DNA of 64,000 bases from Dokdonella_A sp963834755 (GCA_963834755.1 CAWICQ010000010.1:186001-250000), one strand, 5' to 3'. Numbered from the stretch's first letter, positions 26,489-36,729 are shown. The notes: generated from the sequence alone by a model not told the origin. A program made the numbers and translations.

Positions 26489-26510
26489 GTGCCGCGGCAC
26501 CTGATAAAAT
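26489..26510 (+). promoter_or_regulatory. Perfect 12-bp palindrome and -10 box just before queD
   Basis: GTGCCGCGGCAC (26489-26500) is a perfect palindrome. GATAAAAT follows at 26503-26510, a plausible extended -10 element. Transcription would start within a few bases of the queD ATG at 26518, giving a leaderless or near-leaderless mRNA, in line with the lack of a visible ribosome site. The palindrome could be an operator acting on queD or on the divergent tldD operon. Confidence 0.4.
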
Positions 26511-26517
26511 CGCACAC

Positions 26518-26886
26518 ATGGATATTTCCAAGACGTTCCGGATCGAAGCCGCGCATCGGCTGCCGAATGTGCCGCCTGGGCACAAATGCTCGCGCCTGCA
26601 CGGACACTCGTTCGGCATCGAGGTGCACGTGCGCGGACCGCTGCACGCCGAACTCGGATGGGTCATGGATTTCGCCGATCTCGGCGCCGCGTTCGCGCCG
26701 CTGTTCGAGAAGCTCGATCACCGCTATCTCAACGAGGTGCCGGGTCTGGAGAATCCGACCAGCGAGAATCTCGCGTGCTGGGTCTGGAATGAGCTCCAGC
26801 CGCGCCTGCCGCTGCTCGATCACGTGATCGTGCACGAGACCTGCACGTCGGCGTGCCGTTACGACGGCCCCGCGGCCGAAGGTTGA
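26518..26886 (+). CDS. queD: 6-carboxy-tetrahydropterin synthase
   Basis: 122 aa. QueD converts dihydroneopterin triphosphate to 6-carboxy-5,6,7,8-tetrahydropterin in queuosine biosynthesis. Zinc ligands H13, H28 and H30 (AAH, LHGHSF) and the catalytic Cys24 (GHKCSR) are present, as are WVMDFADL, LDHRYLN and the Glu of VHETCTSACRY. No other queuosine gene is nearby. It is divergent from the tldD operon; no ribosome site is evident. Confidence 0.93.
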   Translation: MDISKTFRIEAAHRLPNVPPGHKCSRLHGHSFGIEVHVRGPLHAELGWVMDFADLGAAFAPLFEKLDHRYLNEVPGLENPTSENLACWVWNELQPRLPLLDHVIVHETCTSACRYDGPAAEG

Positions 26887-27020
26887 TCTGACCCGGATCG
26901 TTCCGTTTCCGCTGCGATGCAGCGTGGCATCGAGTTCGGCCAGAATCTAACTAACTATTTGATTTCATGTTCTATTTTGCAGCGATCAGCGCAGCCGAAT
27001 AAATCTGATGGCCGAAGATG

Positions 27021-27049
27021 TTGCATCGCAGCAAATCGGGTGGTACAGT
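27021..27049 (+). promoter_or_regulatory. Sigma-70-type promoter for the phasin gene
   Basis: TTGCAT at 27021-27026, a 17-bp spacer, then TACAGT at 27044-27049, 36 bp before the phasin ATG. The upstream DNA (26947-26990) is notably AT-rich for this genome and could serve as an UP element. Confidence 0.6.
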
Positions 27050-27084
27050 ATCGCCACACTCCCAATCACTCCGAGGCAACGACC

Positions 27085-27476
27085 ATGTTCGAACAGATGA
27101 ATGCGCAGTCCCTGGCGCTCGGCAAGTCCTACGCCGATGCGTTCGTGAAGGCCCAGACCGTTGCGCTGGAAGGTTTCGAGCGCATCACAGACCTCCAGAT
27201 CAAGACGATGGAAGACCGCGTATGAATGCCGCCGTCCAGTTCTGGTCGGAAGCCGCTGAAGTGCGCGATTTCGAAGCCGCCCGCGCGTTCTGGCCGAAAG
27301 GCGTCCAGCTCGCCAAGGAAAACGCCGAGAAGCTCTACGCGACCAGCCAGGAAGTTTTCGGCGTGACGCTCAAGACCGGCGAAGCGCTCGGCCAGCTGGC
27401 CAAGGGCTCGTTCGAGAACACCAACGAGACCATCGCCAAGCAGGTCAACACGGCCAAGAAAGCGGCGACCAAGTAA
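27085..27476 (+). CDS. Phasin family protein (apparent frameshift)
   Basis: The ATG at 27085 follows GAGGCAACGACC. The first frame encodes FEQMNAQSLALGKSYADAFVKAQTVALEGFERITDLQIKTMEDRV and stops; one base away the second frame continues NAAVQFWSEAAEVRDFEAARAFWPKG ... TNETIAKQVNTAKKAATK to 27476. The break is near 27221, where one base seems to be missing. Together, about 130 aa of amphipathic helix match phasins, which coat polyhydroxyalkanoate granules. A promoter and terminator frame it as a monocistron. No PHA synthase gene is in the window, so a PHA role is inferred from family only. Confidence 0.82.
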
Positions 27477-27535
27477 TTCCGCTCGAAAAAGGCGCGGCCG
27501 CGACTCCCCTCCCCTGCGGCTGCGTCAATTCCAAG

Positions 27536-27561
27536 GCCGGGCCTCGTGCCCGGCTTTTTTT
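27536..27561 (+). terminator. Rho-independent terminator after the phasin gene
   Basis: GCCGGGC-CTCGT-GCCCGGC forms a perfect 7-bp GC stem, followed by seven T residues. Sits about 60 bp after the phasin stop. Confidence 0.88.
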
Positions 27562-27583
27562 GTGCGCGCTGTACGGACGCGCG

Positions 27584-27664
27584 TCGGTTCGCGACGTTGA
27601 GCGGCGTTTGATTTGTGCGCGCCATCCGGGGCGCACATCGTTCGCGACGTCGATCGGCGCTTGA
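27584..27664. repeat. Pair of imperfect direct repeats, about 28 bp each
   Basis: Copies at 27584-27611 and 27637-27664 share TTCGCGACGT, CGGCG and TTGA with few mismatches, 53 bp apart. They lie between the phasin terminator and the end of the FHA gene. No coding role seen. Confidence 0.5.
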
Positions 27665-27776
27665 GTGGTTACGAGACAGCTGGCCCAGAAGCGGCTATCC
27701 GCGGCCGCATTCTTCAACAAAAAAGCACGTTCCAATGGTTGATCGCTGCCCGCTCCAAAGCGGTTGACCGCTCTTC

Positions 27777-28758
27777 TCAGCCTTCGCGAAAAACGTACCG
27801 TGCCGCGCCGATCTGGATCACGTCCTCGTGCCGCAACAAGCGTTCCTGCACGGGCTCGGCGTTGACCAGCGTGCCCTGCTTGCTGCCGAGATCGACGAGC
27901 GTGTAGCCCTTTGAGTTGATATTGATCTCGGCGTGCCGCGGCTCGACGCCGGGACCACCGACCTGGATTTCCGCAGTGTCGTCGTTGCCGAGCGTGACCG
28001 GGCGCGGCGGCAGCGGAATCGCAGCGCGGCCGGCTTCGGGACTCTGCGGAACGAGACGCGCCGTGCGCAGAAACATCGTCGACGCCGCTGCTGCGACGGT
28101 GTTGACCGGAACCACGGACGGTGCCGGCGCTTTCACGGCCGGCGGCGGTTTCGGCGGTTCAGGAAAATCCAGCACCGGAAGAACGCGCGTCATCGCGGGC
28201 TCGATCGTCGGTGTCGCACGCGGCGTTTCGGTACCGCGCGCATGCCGCCGGAGCGGCCGAAACGGGACGCGGCGCCGCCGCGACGCGATCAAGCTCGGCC
28301 TCATCCGGGAAAACTTCGAGAAAACGTGCGCGCAGCGCTTTGGCGCGCTCGGATGCCGTGCGGCTTTCGGCGAGCGCCGTTTCGATCGCGGCGGCGCGCC
28401 GGTCGCGCTCGGCGGCATCGAACTCGCCGAGCTTGTGGCGCAGGTCGATTTCCTGGCGGTCCAGCTTGACGGTTTCGTGTGCGGCGTCGATTTCGCGCAA
28501 CGCGTTGCGCAAGCTCGCGTAGGCCGCCAGCGCCTGCTGGCGCAGCGGCTCGGATTTGCGTTCGATCGCTTCGAGCTGCTTGGCGTAGTCGGCATCGACG
28601 CGCCGGTAAACCGGCTCGGCGAAGTCGGCTTTCAAGGCCTCCATCGAAGCGCGCCGGCTGCGCAGCTGGTCGGCGTCCTGCTTGAGCGCCTTCAATGCGT
28701 CGATCGGCGCAAGATCGACTCCGCCCAGAAGCTCCGCCTTTATGCGAGCGTCGCCCAT
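27777..28758 (-). CDS. FHA-domain protein with N-terminal coiled coil (apparent frameshift)
   Basis: The ATG at 28758 has GGGGGAAG upstream. About 175 residues of charged helix follow (DALKALKQDADQLRSRRAS, EIDAAHETVKLDRQEIDLRHK). Near 28225-28265 the frame must shift one base to reach a Pro-rich linker (PEPPKPPPAVKAPAPS) and then a C-terminal FHA domain (VTLGNDDTAEIQVGGPGVEPRHAEI ... LVDLGSKQGTLVN). FHA domains bind phosphothreonine peptides; the GxxxxxE, SRxHAEI-like and GTxVN motifs are recognisable, although the usual Ser-Arg is replaced by EPRHAEI. A scaffold role in phospho-signalling is likely. It is divergent from the atp operon. Confidence 0.75.
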
Positions 28759-28951
28759 ATGCCGCTTCCCCCGTTGTCCACATTCGCTCAGTCGTGGCGG
28801 CACCGGTTACGCGCGGAAAACCGCTGCGAAAACCGGCCCGCGACAATCTGTCGCGGCATTATGCCGAGCGCCCGTGGCGGGGGACAATCCAGGGCCGCGG
28901 CAGGTAGCGGAGCGCCGACGGACGGCGTTGCTGTACGGCCGGGTTTTTCAT

Positions 28952-28981
28952 TTGCGAGCGCAAATCGCGGGCTGATATAAT
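28952..28981 (+). promoter_or_regulatory. Strong promoter of the ATP synthase operon
   Basis: TTGCGA (28952-28957), an 18-bp spacer and a perfect TATAAT (28976-28981), followed by an AT-rich TTTTTC stretch. Predicted start near 28988, about 170 nt upstream of atpI. Confidence 0.7.
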
Positions 28982-29057
28982 TTTTCGGCTTTGCAGTCAG
29001 GATCTCCGTGCTCGATCGGCGTCCTGCTCCTTCCGACGGGACTTTCCGCTGATGTGT

Positions 29058-29082
29058 CCCCTTTGCCGCAGTCGGCAAGGGG
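29058..29082 (+). promoter_or_regulatory. Leader hairpin in the atp operon 5' UTR
   Basis: CCCC-TTT-GCCG pairs with CGGC-AA-GGGG around a CAGT loop, with one bulged T. No T-run follows, so it is more likely an mRNA-stability element than an attenuator. Confidence 0.4.
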
Positions 29083-29158
29083 CGTGTGGGGTTGTCCCTG
29101 CGGGGCAGGCCCGGACGCTCGCGAAGATTCCTCCGGGTACGGTGTTGTGGTGAATGGC

Positions 29159-29534
29159 ATGGATCGGTTGCGTGCGCGCGGCAGATCGACGGCCTGGGCG
29201 CTGATATCCGCCCAGGTGCTTACCGCTGCGATCGCTGCCGCGATTGTCTGGATGGGCTGGGGTCCCGCGGCGGCATTGGCGGCGTGTTTCGGCGGTGTGC
29301 GTCGTCATCGCGCCGACGATCTATTTCGCCGCGAAGGTCGGCTTGCAGAGGTCGAACGCTGCGGAAGTACTCGGCGCGTTCTACAAGGCGGAAGTTGGAA
29401 AACTGATCCTGACGGCGCTCTTGTTCTGGATCGGCGCGTTGCTGTTCGGTCCGCACTTCGCGCCGCTGATGATCACCTGCATCGCGTGCCTGGCGATGAA
29501 CTGGGTGATGTTGGCGGTCACGAAGACCTGGTAG
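29159..29534 (+). CDS. atpI: ATP synthase subunit I (apparent frameshift)
   Basis: AtpI helps assemble the c-ring of the F1Fo ATP synthase. The first frame gives ARGRSTAWALISAQVLTAAIAAAIVWMGWGPAAALAACFGG; near 29300 one base seems missing, and the next frame continues VCVVIAPTIYFAAKVGL ... LAMNWVMLAVTKTW to 29534. Four membrane helices result, as in the family, with a length of about 125 aa. A GTG at 29150 is an alternative start. First gene of the atp operon, before atpB. Confidence 0.8.
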
Positions 29535-29571
29535 TCATTTCATTTCGAGTTGCAAGCGGAATACGAGACCT

Positions 29572-30562
29572 ATGGCATCCGAAGGCGGTCACGACAGCAG
29601 CAGCTACATCCTGCACCACTTGACCAACCTCAAGCTGGATCTGCACACCATGTCGATCAATCCCGAAGCGACCGGCTTCTGGGTATTGCATCTCGATTCG
29701 GTGGTGTTCTCGCTCGTGCTCGCATTCATTTTCGTCGTGATGTTTCGCCTCGCCGCGCGCAAGGCGACCAGCGGCGTGCCCGGCAAGTGGCAGAACTTCA
29801 TCGAGCTTTGCATCGAGTTCGTCGACAGCCAGGTCAAGGATGCCTTTCATCACCAGTCCCGATTCGTCGCGCCGATGGCGCTGCTGGTCGGCTTCTGGGT
29901 GTTCCTGATGAATTTCATGGACATGCTGCCGGTTGATTTTTTGCCGCAAGTTGCGGGTGGCGTCGGCGTCGATCACCTGCGCACCGTTCCTTCGACCGAT
30001 CCGAACATCGCACTCGGCATGTCGCTGACCGTGTTCCTGATCGCGTTCGGCTACAGCTTCGTGAAGAAGGGTATTGGCGGCGTCGGCGCGGAATTCCTGT
30101 TCCATCCGTTCGCGACAAATTGCAAGATCGATGCCGGTCAACTTCCTCTTGAAGTGCGTCGAGGAGCTGGCCAAGCCGATCAGCCTGGGCCTGCGACTGT
30201 TCGGCAACATGTACGCCGGCGAGATGATCTTCATCCTGCTCGCCACCTTCACGCTCGGCATCGGCACGGGCGCAACGGCCACGGCCGTCTCGTGGATCCT
30301 GTTCGCAGTCTTTGCAGCGCTCGCTGTGTCGGTCGTGCTTCTCTACGCGAAGGGAAAATGGATCCCGGCCACGATATTGCTGTTGGGCGTGCCGTTCGCC
30401 GGAATACTTGGCTTGATTCCTGGCGTGGGCGCGTTCGCATTCACGCAGGTGCTGTTGTCGACCGCCTGGACGATCTTCCACATCCTGATCATCTCGCTGC
30501 AGGCCTACATCTTCATGGTCCTCACCGTCGTCTACATGGCGATGGCGGCGGACCACCATTGA
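29572..30562 (+). CDS. atpB: ATP synthase subunit a (apparent frameshift)
   Basis: Subunit a forms the proton half-channels facing the c-ring. The N-terminal frame (HHLTNLKLDLHTMSINPEATGFWVLHLDSVVFSL ... GGVGAEFLFHPFATN) must shift by one base near 30110-30135 to continue MPVNFLLKCVEELAKPISLGLRLFGNMYAGEMIF ... FMVLTVVYMAMAADHH. The essential Arg is present in LRLFGN, as are the Glu/His positions of helix 5 (GLIPGVGAFAFTQVLLS). Loss of this gene would disable ATP synthase, so a sequence error is the better explanation for the frame break. Confidence 0.88.
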
Positions 30563-30605
30563 TTCACCTTTTCACACACACCACTCAAGTACTACGGAGA
30601 CAACG

Positions 30606-30893
30606 ATGGAAGCTCTCGCAAATGTGGAAGGCCTGACGGCCGTCGCTGCTGCCCTGATGCTCGGCCTCGGCGGTATCGGCGCCGCGATCGGCATGGGCCT
30701 GATGGGCGGCAAGTTCCTCGAAGGCTCGTCGCGCCAGCCGGAACTCGTGCCGATGCTGCAGGGCAAGATGTTCCTCTTGGTCGGCCTGATCGACGCGATT
30801 CCGATCATCGGCGTCGGCATCGCGATGTATCTGACGTTCGTCGATCCGTTCTCGGCGAAGGTCGCCGCGGCCGCTGCAGGCGTCGCGCACTGA
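30606..30893 (+). CDS. atpE: ATP synthase subunit c
   Basis: 95 aa, two membrane helices joined by the polar loop RQP (residues 43-45). The proton-carrying carboxylate is Asp63 in LIDAIPIIGVG. No sodium-type Gln/Glu/Ser pattern is evident, so proton coupling is expected. Preceded by a good ribosome site (ACGGAGACAACG). Confidence 0.95.
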   Translation: MEALANVEGLTAVAAALMLGLGGIGAAIGMGLMGGKFLEGSSRQPELVPMLQGKMFLLVGLIDAIPIIGVGIAMYLTFVDPFSAKVAAAAAGVAH

Positions 30894-30940
30894 CGAGGCG
30901 TCGCCAACGAGTCTTTGCCGACTCCTAGAGGGTTTGACCC

Positions 30941-31413
30941 GTGAGCATCAACGCAACACTCATCGCCCAGATGATCGTCTTCCTGATCCTCATCTGGATC
31001 ACGATGAAGTACATCTGGCCGCACCTGATGAAAGCGATGGACGATCGCGCTCAGCGCATCGCGGAAGGACTTTCCGCGGCCGAACGCGCGCGCAAGGAGC
31101 TCGCCGATGCCGACGCGCGCGTTGCGGACGAGATCAAGAAAGCACGCAGCGAGGCGACGTCGATCATCGACAAGGCGCATCAGCAGGCGACCAGATCATC
31201 GAGAAGGCCAAGCAGGACGCGATCGTCGAAGCGACGCGCCAGAAGGCTACGGCCGCGGCCGACATCGAGAGCATGACGCATCGCGCGCGCGAGGAATTGC
31301 GCGGCCAGGTCGCCTCGCTCGCGATCTCGGGCGCCGAGAAGATCCTGAAGCGCGAGATCGACGCCAACGCGCACAAGGCGCTGCTCGATCAGCTCGTCGC
31401 CGAGATGGGATGA
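30941..31413 (+). CDS. atpF: ATP synthase subunit b (apparent frameshift)
   Basis: A GTG start at 30941 follows AGAGGG. One N-terminal membrane helix (LIAQMIVFLILIWITMKYIW) leads into a long charged stalk helix. The frame breaks near 31190 (CAG-GCG-ACC): one base seems missing, after which IIEKAKQDAIVEATRQKA ... EILKREIDANAHKALLDQLVAEMG continues to 31413. About 157 aa in all, normal for the subunit. It ends one base before the atpH start. Confidence 0.87.
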
Positions 31414-31414
31414 C

Positions 31415-31948
31415 ATGTCGCAGCCACTGACTCTCGCACGTCCGTACGCGCGCGCCGCTTTCGAGCTCGCCGCGTCGGCCCATGCGCTCGGCGATTGGTC
31501 GAAGAAGCTCGCGTTCGCCGCGCAAGCCGCCGCCGATCCGCAGGTGTGCGCGCTGTTCGGCAATCCGCGCGTCGGACCGGCGGAGCTCGCTTCGCTGTTC
31601 CTGCCGGAAGGCGAGACTGGGGATTCGTCGTTCGCAGGATTCATCAACCTGCTCGCCGACAATCAGCGTCTGCCGGCACTGCCCGAAATCGCTGCGCTCT
31701 TCGAGCAGCAGAAGCGCGAAGCCGAACGCATCCTGCAGGTGCGCGTGCGCACGGCGGTGCCGATCGACGCGAGCGAGACCGCCAAGTTGAAGGACGCGCT
31801 GAAGCGCCGCTTCGGCCGCGACATCGAGCTCGAACAGACGGTCGATCCGTCCGTGCTCGGCGGCGCGGTCATCGATGCCGGCGATGTCGTTATCGATGGA
31901 TCGGTGCGCGGCCGGCTGCATCAGCTTGAGGCGGCGTTGACGCACTGA
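31415..31948 (+). CDS. atpH: ATP synthase subunit delta
   Basis: 177 aa, the usual length. Typical segments: ARPYARAAFELA at the N-terminus, LLADNQRLPALPEIAALF in the middle, and VDPSVLGGAVIDAGDVVIDGSVRGRLHQLE at the C-terminus. It links F1 to the b-stalk. Begins one base after the atpF stop, suggesting coupling. Confidence 0.93.
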   Translation: MSQPLTLARPYARAAFELAASAHALGDWSKKLAFAAQAAADPQVCALFGNPRVGPAELASLFLPEGETGDSSFAGFINLLADNQRLPALPEIAALFEQQKREAERILQVRVRTAVPIDASETAKLKDALKRRFGRDIELEQTVDPSVLGGAVIDAGDVVIDGSVRGRLHQLEAALTH

Positions 31949-31952
31949 CAAC

Positions 31953-32036
31953 GGGGAATGAGGAATCGGGAATAGAGAATCGACACGAGCAAGACGCGGC
32001 GTCTTCGATTCCCCATTCGCGATTCCCGATTCCCGA
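31953..32036. repeat. GGAATC/GATTCC inverted repeat (copy 2), atpH-atpA gap
   Basis: Several GGAAT(C/G) units on the left face GATTCCC units on the right around a centre rich in CGACG. It can fold into a long imperfect hairpin between two atp genes. Confidence 0.75.
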
Positions 32037-32088
32037 ACCAAAGAAATCCGCGCGCCGCACCAGCGGCGCACGATCGAGGAAACGAAAA

Positions 32089-33636
<1,548 letters not shown>

Positions 33637-33640
33637 GAGA

Positions 33641-33740
33641 GCCGGGATTCGGCAGACGGGATTCGGGATTCGCCAGAGCGCAAGCTCGACGAGCATCGAA
33701 CCTGCTCCGACCCATCCCGAATCCCGAATCTCCAATCCCG
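33641..33740. repeat. GGATTC/GAATCCC inverted repeat (copy 3), atpA-atpG gap
   Basis: GCCGGGATTCGG and ACGGGATTCGGGATTC on the left face CATCCCGAATCCCGAATC and CAATCCCG on the right. Confidence 0.75.
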
Positions 33741-33766
33741 TCGAGCGAGCGTAGCGAGCGAGAACC

Positions 33767-34630
33767 ATGGCAGGCGCAAGAGAAATCCGCACCAAGATCA
33801 AGAGCGTCGCGAACACGCGCAAGGTCACGCGCGCGCTCGAGATGGTCTCTGCGTCGAAGATCAGGAAGGCGCAGGAACTGATGCGCGCTTCGCGCCCCTA
33901 CGCGCGCGCGATACGCCAGGTCATCGGCCACATCGCGCATGCGACGGCCGAGTACAAGCATCCGTTCATGGTCAAGCGCGAGAACATCAAGCGCGTCGGC
34001 TATGTCGTCGTGTCGACCGATCGCGGCCTCTGCGGCGGGCTCAATGCGAACCTGTTCCGCCGCCTTCTCGGCGAGATCCGCGATTGGCAATCCAAAGGCA
34101 TCGAAGTCGACGTCGTCACCATCGGCAGCAAGGCGAATGCATTCTTCAAGCGCCTCAAGGTCAATCTCGTCGGCAGCATCACGCATCTGGGCGAAAGGCC
34201 GCAGATCGCGCAGCTGATCGGCGTGATCAAGGTCATGCTTGACGCATATGGCGCGGGTCGAGTGGATCGTCTCAACCTCGCCTACAACGATTTCGTCAAC
34301 ACGATGACGCAGAAACCGACGGTCGATCAGCTGCTGCCGCTGCCGCCGGCCGATCAGTTCGTCAGCGCGCACAACTGGGATTACCTGTACGAGCCCGATC
34401 CGGAAACGGTGATGGAGCACGTGCTGACGCGTTACGTCGAGTCGCTGGTTTATCAGGCGACGCTGGAGAATCTCGCCAGCGAGCACGCCGCGCGCATGGT
34501 CGCGATGAAGAGCGCTTCGGATAACGCAACAAAAGCGATCGATTCGCTGACGCTGGTCTACAACAAGGCGCGTCAGTCGGCGATCACGCAGGAGATTTCG
34601 GAAATCGTCGGCGGCGCCGCGGCGGTTTGA
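33767..34630 (+). CDS. atpG: ATP synthase subunit gamma
   Basis: 287 aa, the rotor stalk of F1. N-terminal AGAREIRTKIKSVANTRKVTRALEMVS and C-terminal ATLENLASEHAARMVAMKSASDNA are the conserved coiled-coil ends; STDRGLCGGLN marks the central fold. Confidence 0.96.
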   Translation: MAGAREIRTKIKSVANTRKVTRALEMVSASKIRKAQELMRASRPYARAIRQVIGHIAHATAEYKHPFMVKRENIKRVGYVVVSTDRGLCGGLNANLFRRLLGEIRDWQSKGIEVDVVTIGSKANAFFKRLKVNLVGSITHLGERPQIAQLIGVIKVMLDAYGAGRVDRLNLAYNDFVNTMTQKPTVDQLLPLPPADQFVSAHNWDYLYEPDPETVMEHVLTRYVESLVYQATLENLASEHAARMVAMKSASDNATKAIDSLTLVYNKARQSAITQEISEIVGGAAAV

Positions 34631-34705
34631 CACAGAATTTGGGGGATCGTGGCAGGAACCACCACTGCGCGAGCAGTGAACCTGTAACCTTCCTGGGAGA
34701 ATTTC

Positions 34706-35056
34706 TTGAAAACATTGAATAGATTCGGTTATCTCGCCGCACTTGTCGTGTCGCTCACGGCATGTGGCAGCGGTGCAAACAACGATTCGACGCAGACAGC
34801 TGCCGCGCCGACACCGGCGAGTGCCGGTTCGGCGCAGTCCGGTCTGAATGCGGAATGCGATGCCTATGTCGCCCGGGTGGACAAGTGCATGGACAAGCTC
34901 GGTGCGGGCAATCCGGTCGCGGCCACCTACAAGCAGCAGATGGATGCGACCAAGGCGCAATGGGCGGCCGTGCAGGACAAGGCAACGATGGCGAGCATTT
35001 GCAAGCAAGCCAACGATGCGTTCACCCAGACGGCACAGACGCTGAAGTGTGAATGA
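34706..35056 (+). CDS. Small lipoprotein inserted in the atp operon (DUF5339-like)
   Basis: 116 aa. The TTG at 34706 lies 9 nt after GGGAGA and is the only sensible start. Residues 1-20 form a lipoprotein signal ending LTAC, with Cys20 to be lipidated. After a low-complexity Ala/Thr/Ser spacer, the folded part has three further Cys (AECDAYV, DKCMDKL, SICKQAND) and a final KCE, resembling the DUF5339 family, which I cannot confirm. It lies between atpG and atpD, which are normally adjacent, and is followed by a hairpin. It may be an unrelated insertion or an accessory factor. Confidence 0.7.
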   Translation: MKTLNRFGYLAALVVSLTACGSGANNDSTQTAAAPTPASAGSAQSGLNAECDAYVARVDKCMDKLGAGNPVAATYKQQMDATKAQWAAVQDKATMASICKQANDAFTQTAQTLKCE

Positions 35057-35064
35057 GGGTTGAT

Positions 35065-35096
35065 CAAAGGGGGAGAAGTGCATCTCTCCCCCTTTG
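35065..35096 (+). terminator. Strong hairpin downstream of the lipoprotein gene
   Basis: CAAAGGGGGAGA pairs perfectly with TCTCCCCCTTTG around an 8-nt loop, 12 bp in all. Only a weak T-rich tract (GTTTC) follows, so it may attenuate rather than stop transcription into atpD. Confidence 0.6.
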
Positions 35097-35196
35097 AGGC
35101 ATTGTTTCAACGTATCCGAATAGGGATTGCCGATCCCCTCCGAACTTCACCGAGGCGATCGACAATCACAGTTAGCTGAAATTTCGAGGAATGAAA

Positions 35197-36627
35197 ATGA
35201 GCCAGGGCAAAGTCGTACAGATCATCGGCGCCGTCGTCGACGTCGAGTTCCCGCGCGAGTCCGTGCCGAAGGTATACGACGCGCTGAAGGTGCAGAACAC
35301 GGATATCACGCTCGAAGTGCAGCAGCAGCTCGGTGACGGCGTCGTGCGCACGATCGCGCTCGGTTCGACCGATGGTCTGAAGCGCGGCCTGGTCGCCGAA
35401 AATACCGGCGAAGGCATCAAGGTGCCGGTCGGCGACGCGACGCTCGGCCGCATCATGGACGTGCTCGGCAGGCCGATCGACGAGCGCGGTCCGATCGGCG
35501 AGAAGGACCGCTGGGTCATCCATCGCCCGGCGCCGAGCTATGACGAGCAGGCCGCCGCGAACGAACTGCTCGAGACCGGCATCAAGGTCATCGATCTCGT
35601 GTGCCCGTTCGCCAAGGGCGGCAAGATCGGCCTCTTCGGCGGCGCTGGCGTCGGCAAGACCGTCAACATGCTCGAGCTCATCAACAACATCGCGACGCAG
35701 CACGCGGGACTTTCGGTGTTCGCCGGCGTCGGCGAGCGCACGCGCGAAGGCAACGACTTCTATCACGAGATGATCGATGCCGGGGTCGTCAAGCTCGACA
35801 ACCTGAAGGAATCGAAAGTCGCGATGGTGTACGGCCAGATGAACGAGCCGCCGGGCAACCGCCTGCGCGTCGCGCTGACCGGCCTCACGATGGCCGAGTA
35901 TTTCCGCGACGACAAGGACGCTTCCGGCAAAGGCCGCGACGTGCTGTTCTTCGTCGACAACATCTACCGCTACACGCTGGCCGGCACCGAAGTATCCGCG
36001 CTGCTCGGCCGCATGCCCTCGGCGGTCGGCTACCAGCCGACACTCGCCGAGGAAATGGGCACGCTGCAGGAGCGCATCACATCGACCAAGACCGGCTCGA
36101 TCACGTCGGTGCAGGCGATCTACGTGCCCGCGGACGATCTGACCGATCCGTCGCCGGCGACGACGTTCTCGCATCTCGATGCGACCGTCGTGCTTTCGCG
36201 CAACATCGCGTCGCTCGGCATCTATCCGGCGGTCGATCCGCTCGATTCCACATCGCGCCAGCTCGACCCGAACGTGATCGGCAACGAGCACTACGATACG
36301 GCGCGCCGCGTGCAGGGCATGCTGCAACGCTACAAGGAATTGAAGGACATCATCGCGATCCTCGGCATGGACGAGCTCAGCGAAGAAGACAAGGCGACGG
36401 TCGCCCGCGCGCGCAAGATCGAACGCTTCTTCTCGCAGCCGTTCCACGTCGCGGAGGTCTTCACCGGCTCGCCCGGCAAGTACGTTTCACTCAAGGAAAC
36501 GATCCGCGGTTTCAAGATGATCTGCGACGGCGAGTGCGACGCACTGCCGGAACAGGCGTTCTACATGGTCGGCGGGATCGACGAGGCGTTCGAGAAAGCC
36601 AAGTCGATGGAGAAGAAGGCGGCCTGA
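35197..36627 (+). CDS. atpD: ATP synthase subunit beta
   Basis: 476 aa from the second ATG (35197), which has the GAGGA ribosome site at proper distance; the ATG at 35191 is too close to it. Catalytic subunit of F1. Walker A GGAGVGKTV, the catalytic Glu in GERTREGND, Walker B LFFVDNIYRYT and ALLGRMPSAVGYQPTLAEEMG are intact. Confidence 0.97.
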   Translation: MSQGKVVQIIGAVVDVEFPRESVPKVYDALKVQNTDITLEVQQQLGDGVVRTIALGSTDGLKRGLVAENTGEGIKVPVGDATLGRIMDVLGRPIDERGPIGEKDRWVIHRPAPSYDEQAAANELLETGIKVIDLVCPFAKGGKIGLFGGAGVGKTVNMLELINNIATQHAGLSVFAGVGERTREGNDFYHEMIDAGVVKLDNLKESKVAMVYGQMNEPPGNRLRVALTGLTMAEYFRDDKDASGKGRDVLFFVDNIYRYTLAGTEVSALLGRMPSAVGYQPTLAEEMGTLQERITSTKTGSITSVQAIYVPADDLTDPSPATTFSHLDATVVLSRNIASLGIYPAVDPLDSTSRQLDPNVIGNEHYDTARRVQGMLQRYKELKDIIAILGMDELSEEDKATVARARKIERFFSQPFHVAEVFTGSPGKYVSLKETIRGFKMICDGECDALPEQAFYMVGGIDEAFEKAKSMEKKAA

Positions 36628-36630
36628 GGG

Positions 36631-36729
36631 CTGGGAATGGAGAATCGGAAAAAAGGAATCGGAAAAGCAACACAGCGTACTGGCGGCCCAGTCCTTACCC
36701 ATTCCCAATTCCCCATTCCCGATTCCCGT
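36631..36729. repeat. GGAATC/GATTCCC inverted repeat (copy 4), atpD-atpC gap
   Basis: Left units GGGAATGG, GAATCGG and GGAATCGG face CATTCCCAATTCCCCATTCCCGATTCCC-type units on the right. Confidence 0.75.

Noticed and set aside
29572..30562. Treating atpB, atpI and atpF as true pseudogenes
   Set aside because: All other atp genes are intact and several neighbours carry the same kind of one-base break, so sequence error is more likely.
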